The translations under genes were made by a program, and so were the position numbers. From a virus, in the IMG/VR virus record IMGVR_UViG_3300042731_006953, positions 1 through 32,204 of that record: a DNA stretch of 32,204 nt; one strand, given 5' to 3'. The notes below the pieces were generated by a model, which was not told where the DNA came from, ran no database searches, and saw nothing but the letters and a program-made list of their open reading frames with translations. This document shows positions 22,256 through 28,091 of this stretch, one piece after another. Numbering within the stretch: position 1 is the first letter of the stretch; each line of letters opens with the position of its first letter.

Positions 22256-22584
22256 TTAGGCACTCCCAAGATGTCTTGAAGATCCGATACGGCTTCGGGT
22301 GGAAGGTGGTCGCGATACTGGCCCAACCACATGCGCACGTTTAAGTTGCGGTCGTCCTCTTCTTCGTCGCCGCCGAACAGCTGCACTACGCCCGATTCGT
22401 AGATTGCGCGCTTGAGCAGAAACGTGGTGCACTTATGGAATCCAGAGCCATCAGTAGCAACAAGCGTTTCATGGGTGGCGTGTGCGACTTCCCAGCCATC
22501 CTGACCGAACTTGTTCAGGTCGTCCAACATGTGGGGTATATGATCTGTTGGAACCGTTGCGGATTTGTATTCCCACTTCATCAT
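22252..22584 (-). CDS. DUF4177-like protein (110 aa)
   Basis: The first 60 residues (MKWEYKSATVP ... LNKFGQDGWEVAHATHE ... CTTFLLKRAI) have the order of conserved positions of DUF4177: a WEYK strand, an LNxxGxxGWE turn and a final LLKR strand. The domain is small, alpha/beta and of unknown function. An acidic extension (GGDEEEDDRN) and a helical tail follow. It starts at an ATGATG overlapping the previous stop. Confidence 0.65.
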   Translation of the reverse strand: MMKWEYKSATVPTDHIPHMLDDLNKFGQDGWEVAHATHETLVATDGSGFHKCTTFLLKRAIYESGVVQLFGGDEEEDDRNLNVRMWLGQYRDHLPPEAVSDLQDILGVPK

Positions 22585-22910
22585 GAGTTCTTCCTTTCCA
22601 AGGCGTCGATAATGCGGCGGTAGAATCCCGGATCAGCCTCAACTTGGAGATCGCCGACCTTAACACCAGAGAAGTTGCGCTTGGTGGGCAGGCCCAATTC
22701 GTCGCCTAGATCGGCTACCACTGGTTCGCTTTTGGCCCACGTCCCTATCGTCCGGCGAGTGTGGTCGCGACAGGCTTTGATGCAGTCGGGACAGAAGTGG
22801 GGGTGCCAATGCTCCACTTCGATATCAGAGCCAGTTTGTGTAGTGCTCTGCAGGTACTGAGCATACCTATGGCCAGCATCGCACATTTCAATGCGGAATA
22901 TCTCGGTCAT
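22581..22910 (-). CDS. Zinc-binding hypothetical protein (109 aa)
   Basis: The N-terminal half contains MCDAGH (about residue 9) and HFCPDCIKAC (about 37-46), a likely Cys/His zinc site. The C-terminal half is alpha/beta and not recognised. The ATG at 22910 overlaps the regulator stop (ATGA), so it is translated together with the HTH protein. Confidence 0.6.
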   Translation of the reverse strand: MTEIFRIEMCDAGHRYAQYLQSTTQTGSDIEVEHWHPHFCPDCIKACRDHTRRTIGTWAKSEPVVADLGDELGLPTKRNFSGVKVGDLQVEADPGFYRRIIDALERKNS

Positions 22911-23149
22911 GGAGATCCCTCGCTTTCTCCGGCCCACATCTGAATATGCATTACTACGGCCTGTTTCGGTGCGTTTCTGCCCTGCAGCCAGTTGTTGACG
23001 CTTTCGGGCGTGTATCCGAGGCGTTTGGCGAGCTCTTGCTGAGTGATGCCGGGCCCTGCTTTGGGCCCGGTCCGGTGTTTGCGCGCCTCGAGTTCGTTCT
23101 TGTTGGGCGGTATGCGGTCGAGCGCTTCGCGTAGTTCGTCGGGATTCAT
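22907..23149 (-). CDS. XRE/Cro-type helix-turn-helix regulator (80 aa)
   Basis: Residues 35-62 (ITQQELAKRLGYTPESVNNW, then LQGRNAP) are a standard XRE helix-turn-helix with clear recognition helix. The N-terminus is a charged helix. At 80 aa it lacks a dimerisation or peptidase domain, as in Cro-like proteins. It sits in the middle of the leftward operon, five bases after the STAS-like gene and coupled to the zinc protein. It is the best candidate in the window to bind the TCTCATTCCGGAATGAGA palindromes; that link is inference. Confidence 0.8.
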   Translation of the reverse strand: MNPDELREALDRIPPNKNELEARKHRTGPKAGPGITQQELAKRLGYTPESVNNWLQGRNAPKQAVVMHIQMWAGESEGSP

Positions 23150-23154
23150 GGCAA

Positions 23155-23469
23155 TCAGTACCTCAGCGCGGCTTGGATACCGCGGTTGACCGTCTCGCTG
23201 ATGTCGGCTCCGACAAACAGATACTTGCGGAGAAAACCTTCGGCGCCGTGCCTCCGGATAGACTCACCGAAGAGCGCCAGGAAGAAACTCGAGGAGATCG
23301 AGAACGTGTCGTCGGGTACGCACACGACAACGGGGTCGTCGGTTCGGTCGAGTTGGTTGAGTTTGGCGTCGCGTCTGACGAGCGTTCCGCGATCGCGGCC
23401 GGCAAAGACCCGGACTCCGGGCGAGCGGAAATCGTCTAGGTCTATTACTGCGGTGTCGGTGATTTGCAT
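23155..23469 (-). CDS. STAS-like protein, DUF4325 type (104 aa)
   Basis: The middle and end show the DUF4325 pattern: DPVVVCVPDDTFSISSSFFLALFG, a beta strand then the Ser-Ser-Phe turn and helix typical for STAS-like domains, followed by a second strand-helix unit (KYLFVGADISETVNRGI). Such domains are often paired with ATPases or HTH proteins in regulation; here an XRE protein follows. GAGGCG precedes the ATG. Its leader carries a GACCGAACC element and a GC-rich hairpin (23508-23523). Confidence 0.6.
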   Translation of the reverse strand: MQITDTAVIDLDDFRSPGVRVFAGRDRGTLVRRDAKLNQLDRTDDPVVVCVPDDTFSISSSFFLALFGESIRRHGAEGFLRKYLFVGADISETVNRGIQAALRY

Positions 23470-23507
23470 TGTCTAACGCCTCGATTCTTCGTAGATTTCA
23501 GTCTCAA

Positions 23508-23523
23508 GCGCGGTTTGCCGCGC
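23508..23523 (-). other. Hairpin in the leader of the STAS-like gene
   Basis: GCGCGG-CAAA-CCGCGC (minus strand), a 6-bp GC stem with a four-base loop, between the stop of the upstream gene and the start at 23469. No T tract follows, so a terminator is not supported; a leader structure or attenuator is possible. Confidence 0.5.
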
Positions 23524-23529
23524 AACCTC

Positions 23530-23976
23530 TTAGGAGGTTCGGTCTAGGCCCGTCTCACTCGGAGGCGGGCCGTTCCGTTTGGTGGTCATTGTGGCAATGT
23601 GGCGTCTGACACAAAGGGGGTGCCAGCCCTTCGATCGCGTCCACTCCTTTGGCGTGCCTTTGCCGTACGTCGCATCGTTCCACTGGTACTGCCATACACC
23701 GCCCCGTTCGTCGATGGCGAACAGCTCGGCCTTCTCTTCATAGCCACCACCGTACGTGGCCTGCACGAACTTGGGACGGACGAGAATGTCCTTGAGGGTG
23801 CGCATTAGCTCGCCGATCATCTCCAGGGCGTCGCCGACGTCGGTTTCCTCACGCTCAACACAGGACGCATACCAAGCGTTTATGTGGTCCATCAGCATCC
23901 AGGGATCGACGGGCGGTTCCTCAAGCGGTGCAAATCCGTGTATCTCCAGTTTTTCTGGCATCTGCGTTTCCTCCAT
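23530..23976 (-). CDS. Hypothetical protein (148 aa)
   Basis: ATG 23976 is chosen because GGAGGA lies directly upstream. The protein has a Pro/Glu-rich start, a helical region (WMLMDHINAWYASCVEREETDVGDAL in pieces) and a C-terminal part with aromatic strands (GGVWQYQWNDATYG ... GWHPLCVRRHIA). Not recognised. Its last codons include a GACCGAACC element for the next gene. Confidence 0.6.
   Translation of the reverse strand: MEETQMPEKLEIHGFAPLEEPPVDPWMLMDHINAWYASCVEREETDVGDALEMIGELMRTLKDILVRPKFVQATYGGGYEEKAELFAIDERGGVWQYQWNDATYGKGTPKEWTRSKGWHPLCVRRHIATMTTKRNGPPPSETGLDRTS
23536..23544 (-). promoter_or_regulatory. GACCGAACC start-associated element 1
   Basis: Minus strand, 66 bases before the STAS-like gene start, followed by TCCTAAGAGG. 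Confidence 0.5.
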
Positions 23977-23990
23977 GGTTTTCCTCCGTG

Positions 23991-23999
23991 GGTTCGGTC
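23991..23999 (-). promoter_or_regulatory. GACCGAACC start-associated element 2
   Basis: Minus strand, 14 bases before the ATG at 23976, directly before the GGAGGA ribosome site. Confidence 0.6.
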
Positions 24000-24003
24000 C
24001 AAA

Positions 24004-24046
24004 GCCTAGCCGGGGCATTGCAGCCCCGGGCGACTGGGGGCTAGGC
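24004..24046 (-). other. Nested inverted repeat between two leftward genes
   Basis: Outer arms GCCTAGCC (24004-24011) and GGCTAGGC (24039-24046) are perfect inverse complements. Inside, CCGGGGC (24010-24016) and GCCCCGG (24023-24029) form a second stem with a six-base loop. The structure covers the stop codon of the LPD29-type gene and precedes GACCGAACC element 2. Only three T follow, so a classical terminator is doubtful. Confidence 0.55.
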
Positions 24047-24550
24047 GGTTGCTGCGGCGCGTTCGGGCTCGGGTAGTAGGTGCCACAGCGTTGCCGTGCG
24101 GTCCTCGCCAAGCGTTCGGATGATGGCGTAGGGGTGGGCGTAGCCTCCGCCTGCTCTGCGTGGCCAGTCGGGTTCATTGCGTGCAATGTTCTCCGGAGTC
24201 AGGAACGGCGCGAGCTCGGGGTGTTTCTTGATCGCCTCGGCCGCAATGCGGGCTGTGAATTGGTCGGAGTATTCCCGGTCTACGATGACGCCCTGTAGGC
24301 CGTAGCATCCCTCGGGCAACTCGTGGCCGGTACGGTGGTAGCTGTCGTCCATGCCGTCGAACTGGCTTGACTGGAAGCTGTAGCAGGCTGCTTCGACGTT
24401 CGCCTGGCTCGGCCCGTCGGTGTAACTGACGCCCGCCCAGCCGTAGGCTGTGCCGCGGTGCCGGCGCACGCTGAACTTGATGGCCGGCCATCGCTTTTTG
24501 AGTTCGCGCCGGAGGTGCGGGAGTATATCGGATGCGTCGCGCTTAGGCAT
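24041..24550 (-). CDS. LPD29-type protein (169 aa)
   Basis: The N-terminal 100 residues match the large polyvalent protein-associated domain 29: an initial helix (ILPHLRRELKKRWP), KFSVRRHRG, WAGVSYTDGPSQANVEAACYSF in pieces, then SQFDGMDDSY. Stand-alone LPD29 proteins occur in phages and mobile elements and probably act on entry or host contact; the biochemical role is unknown. The C-terminal part has a Pro/Arg/Gly loop (NEPDWPRRAGGGYAHPYAIIR). ATG 24550 follows GGGAGGTG and overlaps the upstream gene by eight bases. Confidence 0.7.
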   Translation of the reverse strand: MPKRDASDILPHLRRELKKRWPAIKFSVRRHRGTAYGWAGVSYTDGPSQANVEAACYSFQSSQFDGMDDSYHRTGHELPEGCYGLQGVIVDREYSDQFTARIAAEAIKKHPELAPFLTPENIARNEPDWPRRAGGGYAHPYAIIRTLGEDRTATLWHLLPEPERAAATA

Positions 24551-24983
24551 GCTGCACCTCCCGGCTTTCGTCCTTCGCCAGGTCGCCGCGCAGGATTGCA
24601 ACAACGTCGAACGCGCCGCTGTCGTTCGTCGGGATTCGTTGCCCGTTGTCGATCCGGGCAAGAACGTCTATGGCTGCGTCGTCGAAGTGCCGACCGGGAC
24701 AGACGCGCGCCAACTGGATTAGCGCCAGCGCTGCCCGGTGCGCCTTGAACCAGTTCGCCCATTGCCGGGGTCGGTGTTCGTCCTCGTAGGGTCGGGGGGC
24801 AACTCCGGGCTGCGGTACGTGTTGGGTATCCGGTAGCGGTATCTCGCCGGCAAAGTAGCGGGCTTGGTAGTGTGGGCTAGTCCCGGTGATCTCGCACTCA
24901 CTCCAGCGGCGAGATTCCTGGAAGCTTTCGAGCGTCGGGAACCGTGTGCTCTTGACCCAGAATATTCCTTGTGGTGTCTCCAT
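24543..24983 (-). CDS. Hypothetical protein (146 aa)
   Basis: The start METPQGIFWVKSTRFPTLES suggests a beta-rich N-terminus. A Pro-rich middle is followed by a helical segment (WANWFKAHRAALALIQLARV) and another helix. The family is not recognised. GAGAGGGATG with a GAG-rich leader lies before the ATG, and GACCGAACC element 3 is 22 bases upstream. Coupled to the LPD29-type gene. Confidence 0.6.
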   Translation of the reverse strand: METPQGIFWVKSTRFPTLESFQESRRWSECEITGTSPHYQARYFAGEIPLPDTQHVPQPGVAPRPYEDEHRPRQWANWFKAHRAALALIQLARVCPGRHFDDAAIDVLARIDNGQRIPTNDSGAFDVVAILRGDLAKDESREVQHA

Positions 24984-25005
24984 CTCAGCATCCCTCTCGG
25001 TTAGT

Positions 25006-25014
25006 GGTTCGGTC
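25006..25014 (-). promoter_or_regulatory. GACCGAACC start-associated element 3
   Basis: Minus strand, 22 bases before the ATG at 24983 and about ten bases after the tRNA-like T-arm sequence. Confidence 0.6.
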
Positions 25015-25023
25015 TGTCCTGCA

Positions 25024-25076
25024 AGGCGCAGCCGGGAGTCGAACCCGGCCGACTGTTAAACGCCGCTGCCTAGCGG
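25024..25076 (-). other. tRNA-like 3' half (T arm plus acceptor-like bases)
   Basis: On the minus strand CCGGG-TTCGACT-CCCGG (25032-25048) is a perfect T arm with the invariant TTCRA loop, followed by CTGCGCC as a 7-base acceptor-like string. No matching 5' acceptor strand (GGCGCAG) or regular anticodon arm is found upstream, so this is not a full tRNA gene. A second hairpin CCGCT-AGGC-AGCGG overlaps the stop of the gene upstream. It may be the remnant of a host tRNA end, such as an attachment-site core. Confidence 0.45.
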
Positions 25077-25462
25077 TTGGTGTTTTCAAGTATTGGGTTA
25101 CTGCCTTGGTGATTCGGGCATTCGTCCAGCGGTCGAAGGTGGCACATGCAATGGGCTTTGCCGGTTTCGGCTTCAAGCCGTAGCGTTCTCGCGCAGCGGC
25201 GGTATGTGCGAGCGTTTACGTCGCCTACCGAATGGCCTGGCTGTGACAGGTCTACGCCCTGCTCGCGATCCCATGCGGCCATACGCTCTGCTGACTCCGC
25301 TTCGCGTTCCCAATGTTCGGCGCTCGCCATCAACTGCTTGGCTTCGGTTGTCAACTCGTCGGCCTCGGGTAGCTGTGCGTTCAGTGCGTCAAGTTGCGCC
25401 ATTGCTTCAGGGTTGAACGTTTGCCGTGCCGGCTCGTCGTATTTGCTAGGATCTTCGTTCAT
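25070..25462 (-). CDS. Hypothetical helical protein with Cys/His tail (130 aa)
   Basis: A GGAGAC ribosome site fixes ATG 25462. The first two thirds are charged and helical (LTTEAKQLMASAEHWEREAE ... ERMAAWDREQG). The C-terminus has HCMCHLRPLDECPNH, a likely zinc site. The gene follows the palindrome at 25493 and GACCGAACC element 4. Not recognised. Confidence 0.6.
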   Translation of the reverse strand: MNEDPSKYDEPARQTFNPEAMAQLDALNAQLPEADELTTEAKQLMASAEHWEREAESAERMAAWDREQGVDLSQPGHSVGDVNARTYRRCARTLRLEAETGKAHCMCHLRPLDECPNHQGSNPILENTNR

Positions 25463-25479
25463 GTGCTGTCTCCGGTTCA

Positions 25480-25488
25480 GGTTCGGTC
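25480..25488 (-). promoter_or_regulatory. GACCGAACC start-associated element 4
   Basis: Minus strand, 17 bases before the ATG at 25462, and four bases downstream of the 18-bp palindrome. Confidence 0.6.
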
Positions 25489-25492
25489 TATT

Positions 25493-25510
25493 TCTCATTC
25501 CGGAATGAGA
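25493..25510. repeat. 18-bp perfect palindrome, copy 3
   Basis: TCTCATTCCGGAATGAGA in a 152-base gap between two leftward genes, just before GACCGAACC element 4. A further half-site ATTCCGG follows at 25511-25518 on the plus strand. This is the only copy located like an operator, upstream of a gene. Confidence 0.75.
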
Positions 25511-25614
25511 TTCCGGCCGAGGTCGATATCACCGCCCGGGTCGCGGCTGCGGAGCTCGCTCAAAACGTCATGAAAGCGCGACAGCGGCAACGTGGCGGTA
25601 GATAGTACGCATGG

Positions 25615-26532
25615 CTACTCGGCCTCAACTATGGTGTAGGTGGGGCGGGAGTGCTCGCCGTGCTGTAGGTAGTACGTCTCGGCGCCCTGCTCGTCGATCC
25701 AGTCCTGAGCCTCGGCGTAGGTCGCATACTCGCGGATGTCGTGGCTGTCGTCGCGGGCAAAATCGTCACGGGGCGCACCGGCCGTGCCAGGATAGTACTG
25801 AGGCTCTGCCCAGATACGGCATGGGCCGTCGTGGGTCACGATCTCGATGTACAACGAGTCATCGTCCCATATCGCCGCCTCAGTCTCTCTCAGCGAGCGG
25901 ATGCAATCCTCGGCCTCGTCCATGGTCGCGCATGTCGCGGTGTCGGCGTCACATCCAGGATACTCCGAGGTCCCGTCCGGCATGCGGACGCGCACGACGT
26001 ATTGACGTGCGACCGTCAGCGCCTCAAGGCCGTCTAGTCCCCACTCAGCGTACCACTCAGCCTGCGATATGCCAGCGTCATATGGCGTATCCCACCGGCC
26101 CAGCTGAGTGTAGATCGTGTGCGAGGGGGGCTCACAAGACACGGACACCGGCCCACTCTCGGCATCTACGTCGATCCACAGACTACCACCTGACGGTATG
26201 GCGTAGCGGTAGATCTTGTAGTGCGGGTGCGACCATGACTCAGTAGCTGTCTCGTCGCTCGGCAGCTCGGCGTACTCCTCGATGATCTCGCGGTACACCT
26301 CGCCGATGTCCAGCGCCTCAACCTGCGCGTCAGTGTAGCCGTGCTCGCGCAGGTCGGCCTCGGCAGTATATGCTCCGGTGATATAGCCCGTAGGTCCGTC
26401 GGCCGTGTCTATCACCTCAGTAGCGGCGCCCTGATCAGACACGTAGTGAGCCACGGCGATCATACGGATGATATCCTGCGGTACGGTGGGGGCTGCGGGC
26501 GTAGCCCGCTCATTGGTGGGTAGGTCTGACAT
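25615..26532 (-). CDS. Very acidic protein of unknown function (305 aa)
   Basis: By hand count the protein has about 61 Asp/Glu against about 17 Arg/Lys, and only one Lys; Tyr and Trp are frequent. It appears to be a succession of small alpha/beta units with Tyr-rich strands (YKIYRYAIPSGGSLWIDVD; QYVVRVRMPDGTSEYPGCD) and helices such as TYAEAQDWIDEQGAE. No family is recognised. AGGAGAC precedes the ATG and GACCGAACC element 5 is 18 bases upstream. It is the first gene of the leftward operon, so it is likely expressed early. Its strong negative charge would fit a DNA mimic, which is speculation. Confidence 0.65.
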   Translation of the reverse strand: MSDLPTNERATPAAPTVPQDIIRMIAVAHYVSDQGAATEVIDTADGPTGYITGAYTAEADLREHGYTDAQVEALDIGEVYREIIEEYAELPSDETATESWSHPHYKIYRYAIPSGGSLWIDVDAESGPVSVSCEPPSHTIYTQLGRWDTPYDAGISQAEWYAEWGLDGLEALTVARQYVVRVRMPDGTSEYPGCDADTATCATMDEAEDCIRSLRETEAAIWDDDSLYIEIVTHDGPCRIWAEPQYYPGTAGAPRDDFARDDSHDIREYATYAEAQDWIDEQGAETYYLQHGEHSRPTYTIVEAE

Positions 26533-26550
26533 GTCGGTCTCCTGTTAGGT

Positions 26551-26559
26551 GGTTCGGTC
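26551..26559 (-). promoter_or_regulatory. GACCGAACC start-associated element 5
   Basis: Minus strand, 18 bases before the ATG at 26532, followed by ACCTAACAGGAG as ribosome site. Confidence 0.6.
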
Positions 26560-26732
26560 GTCTCAGTACACCCCCATACGGACAACAGCCGCAAAAGTTT
26601 CAACCGTTACCATATTGGCAGACCACACGCCAAATTGACAGACACTCTTCCCCAACTCCCCAAATCGCCCTAAATTGATCCATATAAGACATAGACAGTC
26701 TCTATATCCCGCACAAAGCCGGATACACGACC
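26560..26732. promoter_or_regulatory. Divergent promoter region
   Basis: A 173-base AT-richer gap between the leftward acidic-protein gene and the rightward small-terminase-like gene. It should carry promoters for both directions. On the plus strand TTGACA (about 26636) lacks a good -10 at normal distance, and TATAAG and TATATC follow near 26682-26705; no single pair is convincing. An imperfect operator-like inverted repeat ATAGA-cagtc-TCTAT lies near 26690-26704. Confidence 0.5.
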
Positions 26733-27419
26733 ATGACAACCACCGATACAGCTGAGCAAATACCCACCCCGGCATCAAGGGCGCTCGAAAGAAAAAAAAA
26801 GGACGAGGATGCCCAACTTAAGAAACTGCAACGACTTGCAAGACGGAAAAAAGACTCCCCCTTTGGCCACATTGGGCACACCAAGAAACGAGCCTATGTC
26901 ACCGCACTGGCTTTAACCGGTATGCACGGTCGAGCGTGCCGAGTCGCCGGGATCAGCAGAAACACCCCATACACGGATCAGTGGCGCGACGATCAGGAGC
27001 TACAGGAGGCCATCGGCCAGGCTGCCGGTATCGCTGCGGATATGATCGAGGAGGAGCTGTATCGCCGTGGCGTTGAAGGGGTTACGAAGCCGACAGGGTG
27101 GTATAAGGGCGTACCCGGTGGGTACATACAGGAGTACGACACGACGGCGGCAATCTTCCTGCTGAAGGGGCTACGGCCGGAGAGGTACGCGGATCGGCAC
27201 GACGTGCGGTCGGTCTCGGTCCAGCACAAGATCGACTACGCGGCTCTGGCGCGGACTCCCGAGGGGCAGGCGATCATGGACAGGATCATCGCCGGCGAGC
27301 CTGCGCCTGTAGTCATCGCGACGGCCGGTGTACCGGTCCCGATGCTCGAGAGTGGACAGGACAAGGCAAGCGATGGTGTCGCGATGGTGTCGCCGGAAAA
27401 CGGCGATTTAGAGGGCTAG
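26733..27419 (+). CDS. Terminase small subunit-like HTH protein (228 aa)
   Basis: A basic N-terminus with RKKKDEDAQLKKLQRLARRKK leads to a helical DNA-binding part: KRAYVTALALTGMHGRACRVAGISRNTPY is the HTH arrangement typical of phage small-terminase-like proteins, followed by DQWRDDQELQEAIGQAAGIAADMIEEEL and FLLKGLRPERYADRHD, as in that group. The C-terminal 50 residues are low-complexity. It would recognise the packaging site if it is a terminase subunit; no large subunit follows, so another HTH role remains possible. The adjacent long non-coding stretch could hold a packaging site. Confidence 0.55.
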   Translation: MTTTDTAEQIPTPASRALERKKKDEDAQLKKLQRLARRKKDSPFGHIGHTKKRAYVTALALTGMHGRACRVAGISRNTPYTDQWRDDQELQEAIGQAAGIAADMIEEELYRRGVEGVTKPTGWYKGVPGGYIQEYDTTAAIFLLKGLRPERYADRHDVRSVSVQHKIDYAALARTPEGQAIMDRIIAGEPAPVVIATAGVPVPMLESGQDKASDGVAMVSPENGDLEG

Positions 27420-27869
27420 CTTAACATAAGACCTCTTACGCGTAGTACTTTTTGGCGTTTTTCCTAGGGATTCGGACTGGTGACAGTATTATCGGCCTGG
27501 GCGCTGCCGAATCGACAGTCTTGGTGTCATGAGTCGAGATCGGGCCGGCACTCGCCGCGGCACCGAGTCTCGAGGCCGATCGAGCCACCGACCCACCCAA
27601 CCATCCGACCAACCCCCCAGGGGTATGTAGGACCCAGGCCCCCCAAGATAGGTTCCCCGCGTTCATTCGTGCGCTGTTTTTGAGGAGTAGGCGGTAGAAC
27701 TGCGGGTTTTGGTAGTGATTGCGCTTATGGGCCCCTTTTCTGGGGGTGATTTGGGAAATTTTGGTGGGGGATTTTTTGCGGGATGGCGTGAAATAGCTGT
27801 TAGATGTTGCATCTAGCCCGGCCTAGTACTACATTTTGGTGAATTTGGGTGTTGAAACGGGAGTTGAGG
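27420..27869. other. Non-coding stretch with compositional switch
   Basis: About 450 bases without a convincing gene. The first part (to about 27655) is C-rich on the plus strand, for example CCAACCATCCGACCAACC; from about 27660 the plus strand turns strongly G+T-rich (runs such as GGGGGTGATTTGGG), and the following genes keep this bias. TACGCGTAGTACTTTTT near 27438 is a weak terminator candidate for the upstream gene. Such a switch is often found near an origin, packaging site or recent junction. Confidence 0.55.
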
Positions 27870-28091
27870 ATGGTACGAGGGGGTTCAGGGGGTGATTATG
27901 AGCGTTATCCGAACGCGGTTTTGGTGCGAGTGTGGCGTCGTTTTTTGGGGTTGGGGCAGCGAGACGCGTCGGAGCGATTGGGAGTGAGTCGATCGACGTT
28001 ATGGCGTTGGGAGGAGCGTGGTAGTCGGCCTCCTCGTCGGGTTTGGCGTCGGATGTTGGAGGTATTGGTGGACCTATCGAAGGAAAGGTGA
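27870..28091 (+). CDS. Helix-turn-helix protein coupled to the methyltransferase (73 aa)
   Basis: The sequence GQRDASERLGVSRSTLWRWEERGSRPPRRVW is a helix-turn-helix of the XRE type, with a basic N-terminus and a hydrophobic final helix. GGAG lies before ATG 27870. Its stop overlaps the GTG of the methyltransferase (GTGA). A small regulator directly in front of a methyltransferase resembles control (C) proteins, but no restriction enzyme is present here. Confidence 0.7.
   Translation: MVRGGSGGDYERYPNAVLVRVWRRFLGLGQRDASERLGVSRSTLWRWEERGSRPPRRVWRRMLEVLVDLSKER

Noticed and set aside
25021-25095. Complete tRNA gene on the minus strand
   Set aside because: Only the T arm and acceptor-like 3' strand are present; no pairing 5' acceptor strand and no 7-base anticodon loop on a 5-bp stem.
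25611-26246. 211-codon plus-strand frame
   Set aside because: Arg/Ser/Pro-rich shadow of the acidic leftward gene, without a ribosome site.
27436-27683. Two opposing frames of 67-76 codons in the 27.4-27.7 kb gap
   Set aside because: Pro/Arg-rich or low-complexity products without ribosome sites, in a region of strongly skewed base composition.
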